Shown: piece after piece, positions 61,252 through 64,000 of the stretch
Numbering within the stretch: the stretch's first letter is position 1
Layout: every line of letters begins with the position of its first letter
NCBI GenBank assembly: GCA_937928635.1
Contig: CALFWM010000005.1
Span: 1-64,000 of the forward strand
Source of the DNA: an uncultured Sulfitobacter sp.
Lineage (GTDB): Bacteria; Pseudomonadota; Alphaproteobacteria; Rhodobacterales; Rhodobacteraceae
Length of the DNA: 64,000 bases
Direction of reading: 5' to 3'
Notes under the pieces: model-generated
What the model saw: only the letters and a program-made list of their open reading frames with translations
The model's database searches: none
What the model was told of the DNA's origin: nothing
Position numbers and translations under genes: made by a program

Positions 61252-62270
61252 TGGCGGTAAAAATCACCTCACTGGATGTTGCACAACGCGCCGGGGTCAG
61301 CCGATCAGCGGTCAGCCGGGTCTACACGCCGGGGGCTTCGGTCAGCAAATCTACCGCCGCAAAGGTGCGTGCCGCTGCCGGAGAGTTGGGGTATCGCCCC
61401 AACGTGCTGGCGCGCAGCCTGATCACAGGGCGTTCGCGCATCATTGGGTTGGTCGTGGCCTACCTTGAAAACCAGTTTTACCCCGAAGCGATTGAAAAGC
61501 TGTCCCATGCCTTGCAGGCGCAGGGTTATCACGTGCTGGTCTTTATGGCCTCCAATGATGAGGCGACCACAAGTCAGGTGATTGATGAACTGCTGGATTA
61601 TCAGGTGGATGGGATCATCGCCGCCTCCGTCGGGCTGTCCAATGATCTGACGCGGCGCTGCGAGGATGCGGGTATTCCGATCGTGCTCTTTAACCGGGAT
61701 CAGTTTGATGACCGGCTGTCCTCAGTTACGTCGGACAATATGGCGGGCGGGCGCAAGCTGGCGGAGTTTTTGGTCGCGGGCGGCCATACCCGGATTGCGC
61801 ATATTGCCGGATGGGAAGGGGCCTCCACCCAGATCGACCGCGAGGCCGGTTTTAAGGCCGGGCTGATGGAAGCAGGTGTGAAAATCGTGGCGCGCGGCGT
61901 TGGGAATTTCGATTTTGAACACGCCAAACAGGCCGCCCGCGACATGTTTGACCGCGATGACCCGCCTGATGCGGTATTTGTGGCCAATGATCATATGGCA
62001 TTTGCCGTGATGGACGTGCTGCGCTTTGATCTGGGTATTTCAGTGCCCGGTGAGGTGTCGGTTGTTGGCTATGACGATGTGAAACTGGCCGCCTGGGCGA
62101 GTTATGATCTGACCACCGTGCGCCAACGTGCCAATGCGATGGTGCGCCAGGCCGTTGATTTTTTGATGACGCGCCTTGATCACAGCGACACGGCCCCGCG
62201 CCGGGTCAGCATCGACGGCCCCCTGATTATCCGCGGCTCTGCCCGCAAGCCCAAAGGACAAGCGACATGA
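61251..62270 (+). CDS. LacI-family transcriptional regulator
   Basis: A 339-residue LacI regulator. The N-terminal helix-turn-helix is TSLDVAQRAGVSRSAVSRVY, with the hinge helix near residue 48-58 (YRPNVLARSLITGRS). The rest is the sugar-binding-protein-like effector domain (ITGRSRIIGLVVAYLENQFY, then FVANDHMAFAVMDVLRFDLG and EVSVVGYDDVKLAAWASYDL). It is placed inside the operon it probably controls; the palindrome at 52602-52617 is the best candidate operator. Its inducer is probably the substrate or an intermediate of the cluster. Confidence 0.93.
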   Translation: MAVKITSLDVAQRAGVSRSAVSRVYTPGASVSKSTAAKVRAAAGELGYRPNVLARSLITGRSRIIGLVVAYLENQFYPEAIEKLSHALQAQGYHVLVFMASNDEATTSQVIDELLDYQVDGIIAASVGLSNDLTRRCEDAGIPIVLFNRDQFDDRLSSVTSDNMAGGRKLAEFLVAGGHTRIAHIAGWEGASTQIDREAGFKAGLMEAGVKIVARGVGNFDFEHAKQAARDMFDRDDPPDAVFVANDHMAFAVMDVLRFDLGISVPGEVSVVGYDDVKLAAWASYDLTTVRQRANAMVRQAVDFLMTRLDHSDTAPRRVSIDGPLIIRGSARKPKGQAT

Positions 62271-63235
62271 AAGGTTTTTCAAACCGGTTCAAGGATTTCC
62301 CCGATTACATCATCGGTATCACAAAGGAAATCTGGGAGGAGCGCGGCATCGCGACCCTGCATGAGTATTACAGCAAAGACATCGTTGTACGTTCGCCCGG
62401 CTCGGTGGTGATTGGCAATCAGTCGGTGATTGGGGCCACAATGGCCACGCTGGCAGAGTTTCCGGACCGCACGTTGCTGGGCGAGGATGTGATCTGGTCC
62501 GGTACGCCGGAGGAGGGGATGCTGTCTTCGCACCGGATCATCACCATGGCGACGCATCTGAACGATGGAATGTACGGCAAGGCCACAAGCAAGCAGCTGC
62601 GCTACCGGATTATGGCGGATTGTCATGCGATCAACAATCAGATCAACGATGAATGGTTGATCCGTGATCAGGGGGCGATTGTTGCGCAGATGGGCTGGGA
62701 GCCCAAGCAATACGCCGCTGATCTGATCGAGCGCGAAGGCGGGCCGGAGCACTGCGTGCAACCCATGACCCCCGCGATTGACCAGCCCGGCCCCTACAAA
62801 GGGCGCGGCAATGACAATGAATGGGGCCAGAAATACGCTGATATCCTGACCCGGATTATGGGCGCGGATATGGCGGTGGTCCCGGCGGAATACGACCGCG
62901 CGGTTCAGACCGAATATCCCGGTGGTGTGACGGGCCATAGCCACGGATCAGTCGATCAGTTCTGGATGGGGCTGCGCGCGTCATTCCCCAGTGCCACGTT
63001 CAGCGTTGATCACCAGATTGGCCGGGATGACCCGATGATGCCACCGCGCGCGGCAATCCGTTGGTCCTTGCACGGCAAGCACGAGGGCTGGGGTAGTTTT
63101 GGCACCCCCACGGGCAAGGATGTTTATGTGATGGGGATTTGCCATGCAGAGTTTGGCCCATGGGGCCTGCGGCGGGAATATGCGATTTATGACGAGGCGA
63201 TGATCTGGAAGCAGATTTTGCTGCAAACAGGGTAA
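62267..63235 (+). CDS. SnoaL-like protein (third in the cluster)
   Basis: A 322-residue protein with NTF2-like features. The first half has EERGIATLHEYYSKDIVVRS, then HRIITMATHLNDGMYGKATS and KQLRYRIMADCHAINNQIND; the second half has SHGSVDQFWMGLRASFPSAT and AEFGPWGLRREYAIYDEAMI. This suggests two related domains of about 150 residues, diverged from those of the 348-residue protein. The function is unknown. The ATG overlaps the LacI stop by four bases. Confidence 0.75.
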   Translation: MKGFSNRFKDFPDYIIGITKEIWEERGIATLHEYYSKDIVVRSPGSVVIGNQSVIGATMATLAEFPDRTLLGEDVIWSGTPEEGMLSSHRIITMATHLNDGMYGKATSKQLRYRIMADCHAINNQINDEWLIRDQGAIVAQMGWEPKQYAADLIEREGGPEHCVQPMTPAIDQPGPYKGRGNDNEWGQKYADILTRIMGADMAVVPAEYDRAVQTEYPGGVTGHSHGSVDQFWMGLRASFPSATFSVDHQIGRDDPMMPPRAAIRWSLHGKHEGWGSFGTPTGKDVYVMGICHAEFGPWGLRREYAIYDEAMIWKQILLQTG

Positions 63236-63260
63236 CGCTGGATCAAATGGGAAGATAAGG

Positions 63261-63878
63261 ATGACATCTTACGCGGATATCATGTTCACGCCGCAGGTGG
63301 AGGCCGAGCAAGCGGCCATTGGCGCGAAGGGTAAGTTTGCCAGTCGTTATGACGCCAAGCAGGACGAACCCTTGGGGGAAAACGAGGCCGCATTTCTGAC
63401 CTCGCGCACGTCGATCTACATCGCCTCGGTCAACTCAGGTGGTTGGCCCTATATCCAGCATCGGGGCGGCCCTGCGGGGTTCATCAAACTGCTGGACGCG
63501 CATAAAATTGGGTTCGCGGACTATCGCGGCAATCGTCAGTTGATCACAAAGGGCAATTTGAGCACCGAGGACCGCGTGTCGATCTTTGCGATGGATTATG
63601 CCCGCAAGGCGCGTCTGAAGCTGCAAGGGCGTGCCACATTGGTCGATGCGGGACAGCGGCAGGATTTGGTGGATCAGCTTGGCGTGCAAGGCCAAGGCCC
63701 GGTTGAACGTTTCATGACAATCACCCTCACCGCATGGGACTGGAACTGCCCGCAATACATCACGCCGCGTTTTGACACGGCGGAAATGACTGCCCTGATC
63801 GGCCCGGAACTGAGCCGGTTAGAGGCAGAGAATGAAAAGCTAAAGGCCGAACTGGCCGCATTAAGGAACCCGACATGA
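63261..63878 (+). CDS. Pyridoxamine 5'-phosphate oxidase-like (PPOX) protein
   Basis: A 205-residue split-barrel protein. FLTSRTSIYIASVNSGGWPY near 46-65, QHRGGPAGFIKLL near 67 and IGFADYRGNRQLITKGNL near 85-102 form the flavin-binding core of the family, followed by RARLKLQGRATLV. The C-terminus ends in a short coiled coil (LSRLEAENEKLKAELAAL). It probably binds FMN and may act as an oxidoreductase in the cluster. The stop overlaps the next start by four bases. Confidence 0.82.
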   Translation: MTSYADIMFTPQVEAEQAAIGAKGKFASRYDAKQDEPLGENEAAFLTSRTSIYIASVNSGGWPYIQHRGGPAGFIKLLDAHKIGFADYRGNRQLITKGNLSTEDRVSIFAMDYARKARLKLQGRATLVDAGQRQDLVDQLGVQGQGPVERFMTITLTAWDWNCPQYITPRFDTAEMTALIGPELSRLEAENEKLKAELAALRNPT

Positions 63879-64000
63879 CCCCAGCCGAAATGGAAGCCCG
63901 CATCGTTCGTTATGGCGATCTGATCCCCTGCAAAACCGCCTTTATCGACGCACATACGCCCGGCAGTGATCAAAAGGAAAACTTCACCATCATCGGGGGC
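63875..64000 (+). CDS. Start of the next operon gene (partial, possibly cupin)
   Basis: A frame opening with ATG 63875 (ATGA overlap with the PPOX gene) runs to the window edge, giving 42 residues: MTPAEMEARIVRYGDLIPCK then TAFIDAHTPGSDQKENFTII. The opening reminds me of cupin proteins of similar clusters, where GSDQKENFTIIG leads to a His-rich barrel, but too little is visible to be sure. It confirms that the cluster goes on beyond 64000. Confidence 0.6.
   Translation, partial: MTPAEMEARIVRYGDLIPCKTAFIDAHTPGSDQKENFTIIGG

Overview
The window is mostly a stretch of a Rhodobacteraceae (Roseobacter-group, alphaproteobacterial) chromosome. Its left 2.95 kb looks like DNA from a different phylum. 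Positions 1-2948 are strikingly AT-rich and carry four Bacteroidota-type genes: the start of a secreted protein with a cohesin-like N-terminus, a helical-repeat protein, an outer-membrane beta-barrel and a small conserved protein. At about 2950-3000 base composition and gene style switch abruptly to GC-rich alphaproteobacterial sequence. The simplest reading is a chimeric (metagenomic) assembly join; horizontal transfer is the less likely alternative.

From 3.0 to 14.7 kb lies a conserved housekeeping block: tlpA-type thioredoxin divergent from argH, a 57-residue lipoprotein, a DUF2834 protein, lysA, a TIGR02302 low-complexity membrane protein, a zinc-ribbon membrane protein, ftsE-ftsX, an acyltransferase, a PPOX-type flavoprotein and accA. 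A 307-bp MITE-like element with TA duplication (14726-15032) follows, then a VPLPA-CTERM surface protein and two tandem copies of a palindromic repeat. From 16 to 22 kb are maeB and a cdd-deoA-deoB-upp nucleoside salvage operon. From 22 to 30 kb are a SPOR protein, an SGNH hydrolase, an acyl-CoA synthetase, an EamA transporter, a sulfotransferase-like protein and a small Hint-domain protein.

From 30 to 41 kb is a fatty-acid beta-oxidation region on the minus strand: fadJ, an NTF2-like protein, fadA, a GST, an acyl-CoA dehydrogenase broken by an in-frame TAG, and a second large acyl-CoA dehydrogenase, with two MerR regulators. Two thioesterases and a MATE transporter follow. From 42 to 47 kb are arsC-like, pyrD, DUF1330, DUF952, a secreted 5'-nucleotidase and an SRAP (HMCES/YedK) protein. 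From 47.4 to 52.5 kb are a cupredoxin-like protein flanked by two more copies of the palindromic repeat, a LysR regulator divergent from gcdH, and a fused 2-oxoacid dehydrogenase E1 alpha/beta.

The most interesting region is 52.6-64.0 kb and continues past the edge. It is a plus-strand, tightly coupled cluster with an ATP-binding protein, substrate-binding protein and two permeases of a sugar-type ABC importer, three SnoaL/NTF2-like proteins (probably five domains in all), a HisD/HpsN-like dehydrogenase, an SDR, a LacI regulator, a PPOX-type protein and the start of a possible cupin. A perfect LacI-type operator palindrome sits at its head. It reads as a LacI-controlled uptake and catabolic system for a substrate that cannot be named from sequence. 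No tRNA, rRNA or CRISPR array was recognised. All statements come from reading the sequence and from memory of protein families; no search was run.
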